This document shows positions 41,947-51,415 of a stretch of 64,000 bases of DNA, piece after piece. The stretch spans positions 1 through 64,000 of the forward strand of contig MESI01000085.1 in NCBI GenBank assembly GCA_001770935.1, read 5' to 3'. The translations under genes and the position numbers were made by a program. The notes under the pieces were generated by a model. That model was not told the DNA's origin and searched no databases. It was given only the letters and a program-made list of their open reading frames with translations. The stretch's first letter is position 1; each line of letters begins with the position of its first letter. This stretch comes from Burkholderiales bacterium RIFCSPLOWO2_12_FULL_61_40 (GTDB lineage: Bacteria > Pseudomonadota > Gammaproteobacteria > Burkholderiales > Burkholderiaceae_C).

Positions 41947-44211
41947 TCACTTTGGTGCGGTGCAGAGCCCTGCTATTTGAAGCAAACGGACTGCTTCGGG
42001 GATGTCTGGTGCATGCTTAAAGGGCATGGCCTTGAGAGCGGCATCTACGTTGCATTTGCTGTCGCGGTATGCAATGGCTGTTTTGAAGATATCCATGGGG
42101 TTGATGTCCTGCAAGCGGACTTGGCCTGAATATCTTCCATATAAAACACCAGCTCCTGGTCCATCCGAAAGGCGTTCCACCCACTGAAGTTTCCCCCAAA
42201 AAGCAGCTAATTCTTTGTCCAGAGCTTCTGCTTGTTTACTTTGCGCTTTCTCTTTGCGAAGCCGCTGAACTAATGCGACACGAATCTGTCTGTGCTCTTG
42301 GCGACGCTGATCCTTTACTGCCTGCTCCTCGCGCTTTTGCCGCAGTCGGGACATGTAGAGCTTAGTGCCGTAATCTGATTCGAGATCAGAAGCGATCTCA
42401 GGGAAAAGCAAGGCGTACAAGCGGTCGTGCTCAGTGAGCCGACAGACACGAGCCTCACAATTTTGAACCGCAGTATGCAGGCGCGCACAGCACTCCTGAA
42501 ATGTCTCAGTCTGCAACGGAGTCATCGAAAGCGTATCTCGTTTCAGGGCGAACATGATTACCAGTGCGGTGCCTGTAGCCATCCTGTCATTCGACAAAGC
42601 CTTGGCGAACAGGTCAACCAAAGCCCCACCATTCGCGCCAAGCGCCTCTTCTTTGATACGTACCAAAGTACTCAGCAGACTTCCTGTGGCCTCGATACTC
42701 TGTCGGTTGGCCCCGACAATCTTGCGATGCTTAAGTTCGTCCCACAGGTCACTAAGAGCAACGGGTTCGGTGCCCAGCTGTGGCGCGGGTTGACCAGCCC
42801 AAAACGCCTTGAGCACCTTCAGATAGCCTTTGGCAAGGTCGAAATCACTGGCCTCGTCGCGCCAAGTTTTCAGACTGGCACGATCCTGTAAACGTTTTTT
42901 TTCTACCTCAAGGCGAAGGCGCTCTGCGGCGGCTTCCGCGTGAATGACATTTTGAATGCGCCTTGCCCGCTCAGCCAAGCGTCTTTTTGCTTTGGTAATC
43001 TCAACGGCAACCCAAGGGTGGACGATCCACTCCTTGACCGACGCGTCAGAACAGATGATTTTTTCAATCTTGGAGACGTGCACCATCCCAGCACTTGAGA
43101 AAAGGTCGGCACGGATCTGGATGCATGCAACGCCGGATGCCACTATTTTCTTGCGCTTGTCATCATTGATGTAATTGGTGACAGCAGCCTCAATCATTAG
43201 ATCAACTACCGGACCTTTGGAGCCTCGCATGTGAGCCCGGCACATGACATCGGGCACCATGGTGTCGAACCGGCGCTCAAGGCGAATGTCGTCCAATTGG
43301 AGAACTCCCCCAATACATATAGCCGTCTCTTCGGCTATGGAGCCGTCGGGCATCTCCTGGCGTACTGGAATCGAAAAAGCAGGCACGTTCAGGACGCCTG
43401 TTTCGGCCACCGTCTTCTTGATCAACCAGTGAAGGATTGTCTCGTTAACCTGTTTACCTTCTAAGTTGTCTAACCACTTTTTAGGTATGCCGCCAAGGAA
43501 GAGATCCTCTTGCTCGGCTAAGTCACCGTCTTTCTGTGCATCCAGCTCAGAGTCGTCCCAGTGGCTATCCCAGTCCATGCCACAACCGGGTAGGCGGAGA
43601 TGCTTCAATATTTTGTCTGAATCCCAGCTGGCAATCGCTGGATCGCACACACCGGCTAAGGATAAAACGCACATCGAACGGTGGTCATCATCGATTGTTT
43701 GGTGGGCGCGAACAGTGACGAGCAATTCACGGCCATCTTCCAAGCGAAGAATGGCGCTCACATCGTCGACCCATGTACGGCTCTTAACCTGTACTAATCT
43801 GCCCGGAATTTCCTGTTGGGCATAAACAGTGATCCCGGTGGGCGAAATACAAGAAACCGTGCGACACCGAGGAGGCAAGTAAATGGCATCCTGCTCAACA
43901 AATAACTGCAGCGCCAAGAATCTAGCCACAGAACTGAGACATCGACTATTGCCTGAATCTGAATGACGGTGCTTGAAATGTCGCCGCTGGGCGCGAGGTT
44001 TTTCGAAATGAGAGGCAGATTTATCGACGTTGATGGCGACGAGGGGCTCGCCGCAACTGCGGCAAAGGCATCGACACGCCGAGCCTTTCTCTGCCGGAGT
44101 GAGCATGCCGACATGTACAAATGTTCGCTTGCTCGAATCGCGGACAGCCCAAAGAAGTAGAGGCTCTTCGCACCCCGCCTTTCTATCCTTTTCCTGCGGC
44201 TCATCCTTCAT
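41947..44211 (-). CDS. Large CoiA-like putative nuclease, orphan
   Basis: 754 residues, noticeably lower GC than its neighbours. The N-terminus has a zinc-ribbon-like block (CRCLCRSCGEPLVAINVDKS, HFKHRHSDS, RC). Near residues 310-360, TMVPDVMCRAHMRGSKG and VVDLMIEAAVTNYINDDKRK then GVACIQIRADLF fit the PD-(D/E)xK fold of CoiA-type proteins (D ... E-x-x-V-T ... K). A charged coiled coil (about 400-450) and a helical C-terminus follow. CoiA acts on incoming DNA in competence; this protein's role is unknown. No partner gene is adjacent. Confidence 0.6.
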   Translation of the reverse strand: MKDEPQEKDRKAGCEEPLLLWAVRDSSKRTFVHVGMLTPAEKGSACRCLCRSCGEPLVAINVDKSASHFEKPRAQRRHFKHRHSDSGNSRCLSSVARFLALQLFVEQDAIYLPPRCRTVSCISPTGITVYAQQEIPGRLVQVKSRTWVDDVSAILRLEDGRELLVTVRAHQTIDDDHRSMCVLSLAGVCDPAIASWDSDKILKHLRLPGCGMDWDSHWDDSELDAQKDGDLAEQEDLFLGGIPKKWLDNLEGKQVNETILHWLIKKTVAETGVLNVPAFSIPVRQEMPDGSIAEETAICIGGVLQLDDIRLERRFDTMVPDVMCRAHMRGSKGPVVDLMIEAAVTNYINDDKRKKIVASGVACIQIRADLFSSAGMVHVSKIEKIICSDASVKEWIVHPWVAVEITKAKRRLAERARRIQNVIHAEAAAERLRLEVEKKRLQDRASLKTWRDEASDFDLAKGYLKVLKAFWAGQPAPQLGTEPVALSDLWDELKHRKIVGANRQSIEATGSLLSTLVRIKEEALGANGGALVDLFAKALSNDRMATGTALVIMFALKRDTLSMTPLQTETFQECCARLHTAVQNCEARVCRLTEHDRLYALLFPEIASDLESDYGTKLYMSRLRQKREEQAVKDQRRQEHRQIRVALVQRLRKEKAQSKQAEALDKELAAFWGKLQWVERLSDGPGAGVLYGRYSGQVRLQDINPMDIFKTAIAYRDSKCNVDAALKAMPFKHAPDIPEAVRLLQIAGLCTAPK

Positions 44212-44430
44212 TGCGTCATCATCCTAATTTGACTGCTTATTTGGCTTCGCAAGCCTGAATTAAATATGGCACATAGCGTACTGTGCATGAAGGCGTCGTT
44301 GGAGAGCTTCAAAGAAATGATCTATTTTCCGCTTTCCTACAGTCGGGAGAATGTCTATTGAGGGCACGGAGGAGCCTGCGATGAACGTCAAGTAGCTCTC
44401 TTGGCAAGCGCACAGCACGTAATAGCGATG
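44212..44430. other. Intergenic, no gene seen
   Basis: AT-richer spacer upstream of the CoiA-like gene, likely to hold its promoter. GCACATAGCGTACTGTGC at 44264-44281 is an imperfect palindrome. No supported coding region. Confidence 0.4.
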
Positions 44431-44487
44431 AAATCAGGCCACAGCCCTCTAGGACATTGCGCAAGCAGCTATTAATTCAATAGCAAA
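44431..44487 (-). repeat. Rep-A copy 15
   Basis: GCCCTCTAGGACATTGCGC, AAGCAGCTATTAATTCAATA, GCAAAAG. TGAATTAA-loop subtype; lies between the RelE-like stop and the CoiA-like start, reading toward the latter. Confidence 0.8.
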
Positions 44488-44527
44488 AGCAATCAAAATC
44501 CACCCAATCAAGGGCCGCTGAGTTTGC

Positions 44528-44914
44528 CTACGCCTGCCACAACGACAAAAAATCAAACGAGAGTTGCCGGTGATGCCGGATCGACAGCAGGTAGATGGTC
44601 GTGTCAAACCGTGCGTAGAGCAGCAGGTAATGCGTCATGACGTATTCGCGGATCTCGCCATCTTTGCCGATGGCCTTTAACTTGGCGTGAAGTTGGTTGA
44701 CACCGTTGCTGGCCTCGATAGACCGGACGGGGCGCTCGAAGAACAGCCGCCCCATGCCCGGAAAGCGTTCGAGGTTGGGGATGACGGTGTCGGTCAACTC
44801 ATCCAGCAGGGCGTCGAATGCCTTTGGCGCCTGGGCTTGGATCAGGAACGTTTCCGCATCTGCAAGGTTGCGCTCGAAGTTCGCGGTGAGTTTGACAATA
44901 TGTGGGGTAAGCAC
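44528..44914 (-). CDS. RelE/ParE-superfamily toxin
   Basis: 128 residues. LTANFERNLADAETFL, LDELTDTVIPNLERFPGMGR, VMTHYLLLYARFDTTIYLLS and IRHHRQLSFDF give the RelE/ParE strand-helix order, slightly longer than usual. It lies 17 bp after the Phd/YefM-type antitoxin on the same strand. The target (ribosome-bound mRNA or gyrase) is not predictable. Confidence 0.82.
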   Translation of the reverse strand: MLTPHIVKLTANFERNLADAETFLIQAQAPKAFDALLDELTDTVIPNLERFPGMGRLFFERPVRSIEASNGVNQLHAKLKAIGKDGEIREYVMTHYLLLYARFDTTIYLLSIRHHRQLSFDFLSLWQA

Positions 44915-44931
44915 TGCTGCGCGTCCGGTGC

Positions 44932-45246
44932 TCAGCCTGGGGCACCTGCGGCACGGCGGCGCTTCAGGGCGGCCAAAGTGCTGCGCGCATCCTTCACCTT
45001 GCCTGCAGCCACGTCATCCAGCCCTTGGCGGGCATCGTCGATGAGCTGCAGATGGATGTGCTCGCGCTCCAGCTGGTGGTAGTGGTCCAGCCGCTGCGCG
45101 TCGATGATGGCCACGTAGCTTTCGCCGTTTTTGGTGATGATCTTCTCGGTGCCAGCTTTCACCTGGTCGGCCAGTTCGGAGAAATTGGCACGGGCCTGCG
45201 AAAGCGGGATCACGTCACTGGCTGAGAACGCCATAGGGGCCTCCAT
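44932..45246 (-). CDS. Phd/YefM-family antitoxin
   Basis: 104 residues (or 100 from the second ATG at 45234). VIPLSQARANFSELADQVKA and GTEKIITKNGESYVAIIDAQ are the Phd/YefM DNA-binding fold; the C-terminal helix should cover the toxin. A 24-bp palindrome just upstream is the likely autoregulatory operator. Confidence 0.88.
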   Translation of the reverse strand: MEAPMAFSASDVIPLSQARANFSELADQVKAGTEKIITKNGESYVAIIDAQRLDHYHQLEREHIHLQLIDDARQGLDDVAAGKVKDARSTLAALKRRRAAGAPG

Positions 45247-45256
45247 TACGCTCGGT

Positions 45257-45280
45257 TGATGTACAAAATTTTGTCCATCA
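45257..45280 (-). promoter_or_regulatory. Palindromic operator of the Phd/RelE module
   Basis: Half-sites TGATGTACAAAA and TTTTGTCCATCA match at 11 of 12 positions with no spacer, 10 bp before the antitoxin ORF, the expected place for Phd/YefM binding. Confidence 0.65.
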
Positions 45281-45314
45281 TACGCGCGCCATTGGCTTCG
45301 TCAAAAAATCAATG

Positions 45315-45370
45315 AAATCCGCCTCCAGCCCCCTAAACCACTGCGCAAGCAGCTATCAATTCAGTAGCAA
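45315..45370 (-). repeat. Rep-A copy 16
   Basis: CAGCCCCCTAAACCACTGCG, CAAGCAGCTATCAATTCAGT, AGCAA. It lies between cbbZ and the antitoxin gene. Its edge encodes the last codons and stop of cbbZ (45356). Confidence 0.8.
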
Positions 45371-46027
45371 CGAGCAATCGGAAATCACCCGATCCGGGCC
45401 GCAGGCGTCGATGGGCTGGCCCATGTTGTAGCCGTAGGGCAGCGCCCAGACCGGCACACCGGCGTTGCGGGCGGTGGCTACGTCGATGCGGGAGTCGCCT
45501 ACAAACAGGGCGCGTGTGGGGGGCACGCCAAACTCGGCCAGGCACTGGTGGATGCCTGCCGGGTCGGGCTTTTTGGTGGGCAGGGTGTCGCCGCTGACCA
45601 CGCAGTCCAGCAGGGGCAGGAGCTGGTGGGCGTTGAGCACGGTGGTGGCGAAGCGCCCTTCCTTGTTGGTCACCACCGCCAGCTTGACGCCGCGCTGGCG
45701 CAGCGCCGTCAGGGCCTCGCGCACCTGGGGGTAGAGCTGGCTGCGGGTGCCGCAGCGGCGCTGGTAGTGGGTGTCGAACTCGGCTGCGATCTGGCCCAGG
45801 CTGTCGCTGGCGCGCACCTCGGCGATGCTGCCTTGGCCGCTGTGGCTCAGGGCCTGGATCAGCAGCTCGCGGGTGCCGTGGCCGATCCAGTCGGCCACCT
45901 GCGCCTGGGTGACGGCGGGCAGGCCAAAGTGCTGCAGGGTGTCGTTGACGGCGTCGCAGATTTCGGGCGCGGTCTCCACCAGGGTGCCGTCCAGGTCAAA
46001 CATCACCAGGTCGAAAGTTGGGTTCAT
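45356..46027 (-). CDS. cbbZ: Phosphoglycolate phosphatase
   Basis: 223 residues. HAD motifs: [10 protein letters not shown] (nucleophile D), [12 protein letters not shown] and [15 protein letters not shown]. It removes 2-phosphoglycolate made by RuBisCO oxygenation. Last gene of the leftward cbb operon; its start overlaps the cbbT stop by 4 bp. The C-terminal SLLLN and stop are supplied by Rep-A copy 16. Confidence 0.93.
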   Translation of the reverse strand: MNPTFDLVMFDLDGTLVETAPEICDAVNDTLQHFGLPAVTQAQVADWIGHGTRELLIQALSHSGQGSIAEVRASDSLGQIAAEFDTHYQRRCGTRSQLYPQVREALTALRQRGVKLAVVTNKEGRFATTVLNAHQLLPLLDCVVSGDTLPTKKPDPAGIHQCLAEFGVPPTRALFVGDSRIDVATARNAGVPVWALPYGYNMGQPIDACGPDRVISDCSLLLN

Positions 46028-48105
46028 GTTGGCCCCACCAGGGCTTGCACGGCCTGCACCACGCTTTGGCTGGTGATGCCGAAGTGGGCATACAGGTCTT
46101 TGGCCGGTGCCGATTCGCCAAAGCTGGCGATGCCCACCACGCGCCCGCTGCGGCCCACGTATTTGCGCCAGAAGTCCGGGTGGGCGGCTTCCACTGCCAC
46201 GGTGGGCAGGGCCAGCGGCAGCACCTGCTCCTGGTAGTCCGCGCTCTGGCGGTCAAACACCGAGGTGCTGGGCATGGACACCACGCGGGTGGCGATGCCG
46301 GATTGCCGCAGGGCTGCCTGCGCCGCCATGGCCAGCTCCAGCTCCGAGCCGGTGGACACGATCACGGCCTGGGCACCCTCCATGTCGGACAGCACGTAGC
46401 CACCCCGGCGGATGCGTTGCGCCATGTCGGCGGCGCTGCTGGCGTCGCCTGTGAGGCGCGGCAGGTTTTGGCGCGACAGGCACAGGGCGCTGGGGCCGCT
46501 GCGGCGCTCCAGGGCGCAGGCCCAGGCCACGGCGGTTTCCAGGCCATCGGCCGGGCGCCACACATCCAGGTTGGGGATGAGGCGCAGGGACGGAACATGC
46601 TCCACGCTCTGGTGCGTGGGGCCGTCTTCGCCCAGGCCGATGCTGTCGTGGGTGAAAACGTGGATGACGCGCAACTTCATCAGTGCGGCCATGCGGATGG
46701 CGTTGCGGCTGTAGTCGCTGAAGGTTAAAAACGTGCCGCCGTAGGGGATGTAGCCGCCGTGCAGGGCGATGCCGTTCATGAGGGCGGCCATGCCGAATTC
46801 GCGCACGCCGTAGCTCAGGTGGTTGCCCCAGTGGTCGCGGCCCGCCTTGACGCAGCCCTTGAAATTGGTCAGGTTGGAGCCGGTGAGGTCGGCACTGCCG
46901 CCGAAGAACTCGGGCATGTGGCGGCTCAGCGCGTCCAGCGCGTTCTGGCTGGCCTTGCGGGTGGCCACGGCGTCCGGTTTGGCGGCAATGGCGGCCAGCA
47001 GTTCGGGCAACGCGGCGGCAAAATCCGGCAGCAAATCGCCCGCCATGCGGCGCTCGAACTCGGCCGCCTCCAGCGGGTACTGCGTGCGGTAGGCCTCGAA
47101 GCGCATCCGCCAGGCCCGCTCGGCCGCCGCGCCGCGCTCCAGCGCATTCCAGGCGCTGGCAATGTCTGGCGGCACCTCAAACGGCGCAGCGGTCCAGCCC
47201 AGCGCTTCGCGGGTGGCGGTCACCTCGGCCGCGCCCAGGGCGGCGCCGTGCACGTCGTGCGTACCCGCCTTGTTGGGCGAACCCATGCCGATCACGGTTT
47301 TGCAGCAAATCAGCGTGGGTTTGCCCTCGGGCAACACTGCCTGGGCCTTGGCGGCGTGCAGGGCGGCGTCCACGGCCTGCGGGTCGTGCCCGTTCACGGC
47401 GGGGATGACGTTCCAGCCGTAGGCTTCAAAGCGTTGGGGGGTGTCGTCGGTGAACCAGCCCTGCACATGGCCGTCGATGGAGATGCCGTTGTCGTCGTAC
47501 AAGGCCACCAGCTTGGACAGGCGCAGCGTGCCCGCCAGCGAGCAGACTTCGTGGCTGATGCCCTCCATCAGGCAGCCGTCGCCCAGGAAGACATAGGTGA
47601 AGTGGTCCACCACGGTGTGGCTGGTTTCTTCGTCATCGCGGTTGAACTCGTCGGCGAGCAGTTTCTCGGCCAGCGCCATGCCCACGGCATTGGCCAGGCC
47701 CTGCCCCAGGGGGCCGGTGGTGGTTTCCACGCCGGGGGTGAGGCCCACTTCGGGGTGGCCGGCGGTTTTGCTGTGCAACTGGCGGAAGTTTTGCAGCTCG
47801 GCCAGGGGCAGGTTGTAGCCCGTCAGGTGCAAGAGCGCATAGATCAGCATAGAGCCGTGGCCGTTGGAGAGCACAAAGCGGTCACGGTCCGCCCAATGGG
47901 GGTTGGCGGGGTTGTGCTTGAGGTGGCGGTTCCACAGCACCTCGGCCATATCAGCCATGCCCATAGGGGCGCCGGGGTGGCCGGACTTGGCTTTTTCCAC
48001 CGCGTCCACGGCCAGCATGCGGATGGCGTTGGCCATTTGCCGTGGCAGGTCGGCGGCGTGTTTTCGGGAGAGTTCGGGGCTGGATGTGTTCGGGAGGGGA
48101 TTCAT
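46024..48105 (-). CDS. cbbT: Transketolase
   Basis: 693 residues. [16 protein letters not shown], the thiamine-diphosphate motif [14 protein letters not shown] (about 160-173), [15 protein letters not shown] and a C-terminal regulatory domain. It interconverts C2 units in ribulose-bisphosphate regeneration. AAGGAG 10 bp before this ATG decides the start over one 21 bp upstream. Separated from cbbP by about 220 bp holding two Rep-D hairpins. Confidence 0.95.
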   Translation of the reverse strand: MNPLPNTSSPELSRKHAADLPRQMANAIRMLAVDAVEKAKSGHPGAPMGMADMAEVLWNRHLKHNPANPHWADRDRFVLSNGHGSMLIYALLHLTGYNLPLAELQNFRQLHSKTAGHPEVGLTPGVETTTGPLGQGLANAVGMALAEKLLADEFNRDDEETSHTVVDHFTYVFLGDGCLMEGISHEVCSLAGTLRLSKLVALYDDNGISIDGHVQGWFTDDTPQRFEAYGWNVIPAVNGHDPQAVDAALHAAKAQAVLPEGKPTLICCKTVIGMGSPNKAGTHDVHGAALGAAEVTATREALGWTAAPFEVPPDIASAWNALERGAAAERAWRMRFEAYRTQYPLEAAEFERRMAGDLLPDFAAALPELLAAIAAKPDAVATRKASQNALDALSRHMPEFFGGSADLTGSNLTNFKGCVKAGRDHWGNHLSYGVREFGMAALMNGIALHGGYIPYGGTFLTFSDYSRNAIRMAALMKLRVIHVFTHDSIGLGEDGPTHQSVEHVPSLRLIPNLDVWRPADGLETAVAWACALERRSGPSALCLSRQNLPRLTGDASSAADMAQRIRRGGYVLSDMEGAQAVIVSTGSELELAMAAQAALRQSGIATRVVSMPSTSVFDRQSADYQEQVLPLALPTVAVEAAHPDFWRKYVGRSGRVVGIASFGESAPAKDLYAHFGITSQSVVQAVQALVGPT

Positions 48106-48180
48106 GCAATAACTCCTTGTGTTCATAAAACCGGCAACGCATGCCGTGCCTTAACCAGAAACACCGTGGAACCGGCTCCG

Positions 48181-48258
48181 CCGGGCCACCGGTGTTGCCC
48201 CCTTGAGGGGGGAACGGGCTACACGCAGTGAGCCCGGACGGGGGTGCTACCTTTTCCC
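48181..48258 (+). repeat. Rep-D copy 1
   Basis: CCGGGCCACCGGTGTTG, hairpin CCCCCTTGAGGGGG, then CGGGCT-ACACGCAGTG-AGCCCG and ACGGGGGTGCTACCTTTT. Tandem with copy 2, period 79 bp. Confidence 0.8.
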
Positions 48259-48259
48259 T

Positions 48260-48334
48260 CCGGGCCACTGGTGTTGCCCCCTTGAGGGGGGAGGCCGCTA
48301 CACGCAGTGAGCGGCAACGGGGGTGCTACCTTTT
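48260..48334 (+). repeat. Rep-D copy 2
   Basis: Same plan as copy 1, but the variable stem is GCCGCT-ACACGCAGTG-AGCGGC: both arms changed together, loop unchanged. It contains the cbbP stop codon (48326-48328). Confidence 0.8.
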
Positions 48335-49195
48335 CTTCCGTTCGACCATGCGCCATATAAAGGGCGTAAAAATCAGTTGCATGGCCAGTTCCATCTTGCC
48401 GCCGGGCACCACGATGGTGTTGGCGCGGCTCATGTAGCTGCCGTCGATCATGCTGCGCAGGTACTGGAAATCGATGCCCTTGGGTTTGGCAAAGCGGATG
48501 ACCACCATGCTTTCGTCCGGGCTGGGAATGTCGCGCGCGATGAAGGGGTTGGAGGTGTCCACCATGGGCACGCGCTGGAAGTTGACATGGGTGTGCATGA
48601 ACTGCGGGCAGATGTAGTTCACGTAGTCAGGCATGCGCCGCAATATGGTGTCGGTGACCGCCTCGGTGCTGTAGCCGCGTTTGGACTTGTCGCGCCAGAG
48701 CTTTTGAATCCACTCCAGGTTGATCACCGGCACCACGCCGATCAGCAGGTCGGGGTGCCGGGCGATGTTGACCTCGGGCGTGACCACGGCGCCGTGCAGG
48801 CCTTCGTAAAACAGCAGGTCGGTGCCGGTGGGCACGTCTTCCCAGGGGGTGAAGGTGCCGGGCTGCTGCTGGTAGGGGGCTGCCTCTTCGGGGTCGTGCA
48901 GGTATTTGCGGCGCCGGCCCGTGCCGGTGGTGGCGTAGTCGCCAAACAGGGCTTCCAGCTCGGCAAACAGGTTGTTCTCGGGGCCGAAGTGGCTGAAGTT
49001 CTTGTTGCCATTGTTTTCGGCCTCGGCCAGCTTGAGCTTCATCTCGGCGCGGTCGTAGCGGTGGAAGCTGTCGCCTTCGATGATGGCGGCGTTCACGCCC
49101 TCGCGGCGAAAGATGTTCTCGAAGGTGTTGGTCACCGAGCTGGTGCCCGCGCCGCTGGAGCCGGTGATGGCAATGATGGGGTGGCGTTCAGACAC
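48326..49195 (-). CDS. cbbP: Phosphoribulokinase
   Basis: 289 residues from GTG. GSSGAGTSSVTNTFENIF is the P-loop; EGDSFHRYDR, DLLFYEGLHGA and IQKLWRDKSKRGYSTEAV follow the octameric proteobacterial class. It makes ribulose 1,5-bisphosphate. GGAGG 6 bp before the GTG and the conserved start SERHPIIAIT decide against the ATG 15 bp upstream. The last codons (RKKR) lie in Rep-D. Confidence 0.94.
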   Translation of the reverse strand: MSERHPIIAITGSSGAGTSSVTNTFENIFRREGVNAAIIEGDSFHRYDRAEMKLKLAEAENNGNKNFSHFGPENNLFAELEALFGDYATTGTGRRRKYLHDPEEAAPYQQQPGTFTPWEDVPTGTDLLFYEGLHGAVVTPEVNIARHPDLLIGVVPVINLEWIQKLWRDKSKRGYSTEAVTDTILRRMPDYVNYICPQFMHTHVNFQRVPMVDTSNPFIARDIPSPDESMVVIRFAKPKGIDFQYLRSMIDGSYMSRANTIVVPGGKMELAMQLIFTPFIWRMVERKKR

Positions 49196-49226
49196 GGGTG
49201 GCCTCCACAAGACAAATATTTAAGTA

Positions 49227-49283
49227 AAAAAGGCCTCTAGCCCTTATAGAACATGCGCTAGCAGCTATTAATTGCATAGCAAA
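49227..49283 (-). repeat. Rep-A copy 17
   Basis: AGGCCTCTAGCCCTTATAGA, ACATGCGCTAGCAGCTATTA, TTGCATAGCAA. Fills the cbbF-cbbP spacer and reads toward cbbP, ending 32 bp before its start. Confidence 0.85.
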
Positions 49284-49288
49284 AGTAG

Positions 49289-50401
49289 TCACATCAAGGC
49301 CCCCGCCGTCGCCCGAAACAGGCTGCGCTCGGCAAACAGGGGGTTGTCCAGCTCCACCCGCACGGGCTCGGCGTGGTAGCGCTCGATGCGCTCGACCTCG
49401 TTTTTGGAGCCAAACACCAGCCCGATGCGCTGGTGCAACGCGCTGGGCTGCACCTCCAGCATGGGCGTGTGGCCGGTGGAGGCGCGCCCCCCCGCCTGTT
49501 CCATGATGAAGCCCACGGGGTTGGCCTCGTAGAGCAGGCGCAGGCGCCCGGGTTTGGAGGGGTCTTTGCTGTCGCGCGGGTACAAAAACACGCCGCCGCG
49601 CAGCAGGATGCGGTGCGCCTCGGCCACCATGCTGGCGATCCAGCGGGTGTTGAAGTCCTTGCCGCGCGGGCCGGTTCTGCCGGCCAGACATTCGTCCACA
49701 TAACGCTTCACCGGGGCCTCCCAGAAGCGGCTGTTGGAGGCGTTGATGGCGAATTCCTGGGTGTCGGTGGGAATCCGCATGCGGGGGTGGGTGAGCATGA
49801 ACTCCCCCAGATTGGGGTCCAGCGTGAAGCCGTTCACGCCGTCGCCCACGGTGAGCACCAGCATGGTGGTGGGGCCGTACAGGGCATAACCCGCAGCCAC
49901 CTGGCGGTGGCCGGGCTGCAGAAAATCGGCCTCGGTCACATCGCGGCCGCTGTCCTGCACCTCGGGCTGGACGCGCAGCACCGAAAAAATGCTGCCCACC
50001 GACACATTCACGTCGATGTTGCTGGATCCGTCCAGCGGGTCGAACACCAGCAGGTATTTGCCGCGCGGGTACTGGCCCGGAATCTGGTAGGGCTGCTCCA
50101 TCTCTTCCGAGGCCATGCCCGCCAGGTTGCCGGCCCATTCGGTGCGGCGGATAAAGACCTCGTTGCTCAGCACGTCGAGCTTTTGCTGGGTTTCGCCCTG
50201 CACGTTGATACTGCCGCCCTCTTCTTCTGCGTGCTTGCCCATGGCGCCGCCCAATTCCCCCAGGGCGACGGCCCGGGCGATGGCTTTGCAGGCAATGGCC
50301 ACGTCCAGGATCAGGGCGTTGAAGTCGCCACTGGCACCGGGAAAGCGGCGGCGCTCCTCAATCAGGAACTGGGTCAGGGTGGAGCGGTGGCTTAAGGGCA
50401 T
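49289..50401 (-). CDS. cbbF: Fructose-1,6-bisphosphatase class I
   Basis: 370 residues. The metal-binding signature [19 protein letters not shown] (about 120-138), YLYPRDS-like [18 protein letters not shown] and [12 protein letters not shown] are all present. It hydrolyses fructose (and probably sedoheptulose) bisphosphate in the Calvin cycle. Follows cbbY after an 87-bp spacer of tandem repeats. Confidence 0.95.
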   Translation of the reverse strand: MPLSHRSTLTQFLIEERRRFPGASGDFNALILDVAIACKAIARAVALGELGGAMGKHAEEEGGSINVQGETQQKLDVLSNEVFIRRTEWAGNLAGMASEEMEQPYQIPGQYPRGKYLLVFDPLDGSSNIDVNVSVGSIFSVLRVQPEVQDSGRDVTEADFLQPGHRQVAAGYALYGPTTMLVLTVGDGVNGFTLDPNLGEFMLTHPRMRIPTDTQEFAINASNSRFWEAPVKRYVDECLAGRTGPRGKDFNTRWIASMVAEAHRILLRGGVFLYPRDSKDPSKPGRLRLLYEANPVGFIMEQAGGRASTGHTPMLEVQPSALHQRIGLVFGSKNEVERIERYHAEPVRVELDNPLFAERSLFRATAGALM

Positions 50402-50488
50402 GGTGGATTTCTCGTGGGGTGGTCGTCGTGGGGTGGTCGTCGTGGGAGGGCGTCGTGGGAGGGCGTCGTGGGGGCGTTGTGGCAGGCC
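50402..50488. repeat. GT-rich tandem repeats before cbbF
   Basis: Two units like GGTGGTCGTCGTGG then two like GAGGGCGTCGTGG. The adjacent 3' end of cbbY also has a 9-bp tandem (TTGGGCTGG) coding for NQP units, so the spacer and the cbbY tail look slippage-prone. Confidence 0.65.
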
Positions 50489-51274
50489 TCAGTGGGCGGG
50501 GCTGGGTGCCCGCCTGGGCTGGCTGACTCGGCTGGGCAGGTTGGGCTGGTTGGGCTGGTTGGGCTGGCCCTGGGCGTGCCAGCGGCGCAACTGCGCCAGG
50601 TCCACCGCCCCCAGGTCGGGCAGCACCCGCAGTGCGGCGGCAAAGTCATGGTCGGCGGTGAATTGCGTGGGCGTGATCACGGTGGCCAGCCCCGCCGCCA
50701 CGGCGGAGCGCAGGCCGTTGCTGGAGTCTTCAAAAGCCAGGCACTGCGCGGCGTCCAGGTCCAAGGCTTGGAGCATGTGCAGGTAGACCTGCGGGTGCGG
50801 CTTCTTGCGCGGCGCGGTGGAGGCGTCGCCAATGGCGGCAAAGTGGGTGCGCCAGTCGCTGCCCATGGCCCGGCGCAAGAGCGCCGCCACATTCACCGGC
50901 GAGGTGGTGGTGGCAATGGCAAGTTGTATCCCCTGCTCCAGGGCCGCGTGGATCAGGGGCAGCACGCCCGGACGCAGCTCCACAGCACCGCTGTTCACTG
51001 CGCCCTCATAGGCGGCGGTTTTGAGTTCATGCAGGCGGTTGACCGTTTCCGCCAGCGCCATGGCCTCCAGTTCCTTCACGTCGGGCTGCCGGGTTTTCCA
51101 GTAGCGCAGGATGCGCTCTTTGCCGCCTGAGGTGTGCAGCAGCTCGGTGTACAGCGCTTCGTCCCAATGCCAGTCCAGCCCGAACTCGGCAAAAGCATGG
51201 TTGAACGCGGCCAGGTGGACCGATTCGGTATCGGCCAGCGTGCCGTCTACATCAAAAATCAGGGCGTGCAACAT
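50489..51274 (-). CDS. cbbY: CbbY-type HAD phosphatase
   Basis: 261 residues. FDVDGTLADTESVHLAAFNH, ATTTSPVNVAALLRR, KKPHPQVYLHMLQAL and AFEDSSNGLRSAVAAGL are HAD subfamily motifs. CbbY removes xylulose bisphosphate, a RuBisCO inhibitor. First gene of the leftward cbb operon, divergent from cbbR. The C-terminus has an odd low-complexity tail with NQPNQPNQP. Confidence 0.92.
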   Translation of the reverse strand: MLHALIFDVDGTLADTESVHLAAFNHAFAEFGLDWHWDEALYTELLHTSGGKERILRYWKTRQPDVKELEAMALAETVNRLHELKTAAYEGAVNSGAVELRPGVLPLIHAALEQGIQLAIATTTSPVNVAALLRRAMGSDWRTHFAAIGDASTAPRKKPHPQVYLHMLQALDLDAAQCLAFEDSSNGLRSAVAAGLATVITPTQFTADHDFAAALRVLPDLGAVDLAQLRRWHAQGQPNQPNQPNLPSRVSQPRRAPSPAH

Positions 51275-51382
51275 GCGGGGGACTCCTCGTGAAATAAATG
51301 GAATACGGCCTCAAACGGCCTGGTTCAGGATCACTTTACCGTGTCAAACACATCACTACAAATCACATTTATTACAATACAC

Positions 51383-51398
51383 ATCAGTTTTTACTGAT
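51383..51398. promoter_or_regulatory. Candidate CbbR site in the cbbR-cbbY spacer
   Basis: ATCAGT-TTTT-ACTGAT, perfect 6-bp arms, 17 bp before cbbR and within the AT-rich divergent promoter region. LysR-type regulators usually bind such T-N11-A dyads next to their own gene. Confidence 0.5.
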
Positions 51399-51415
51399 TT
51401 TTTAATTTCCACACC

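Noticed and set aside
41784-42129. Small plus-strand open frames opposite the CoiA-like gene end
   Set aside because: They lie antisense to or beside the CoiA-like gene and lack ribosome sites and recognisable protein features.
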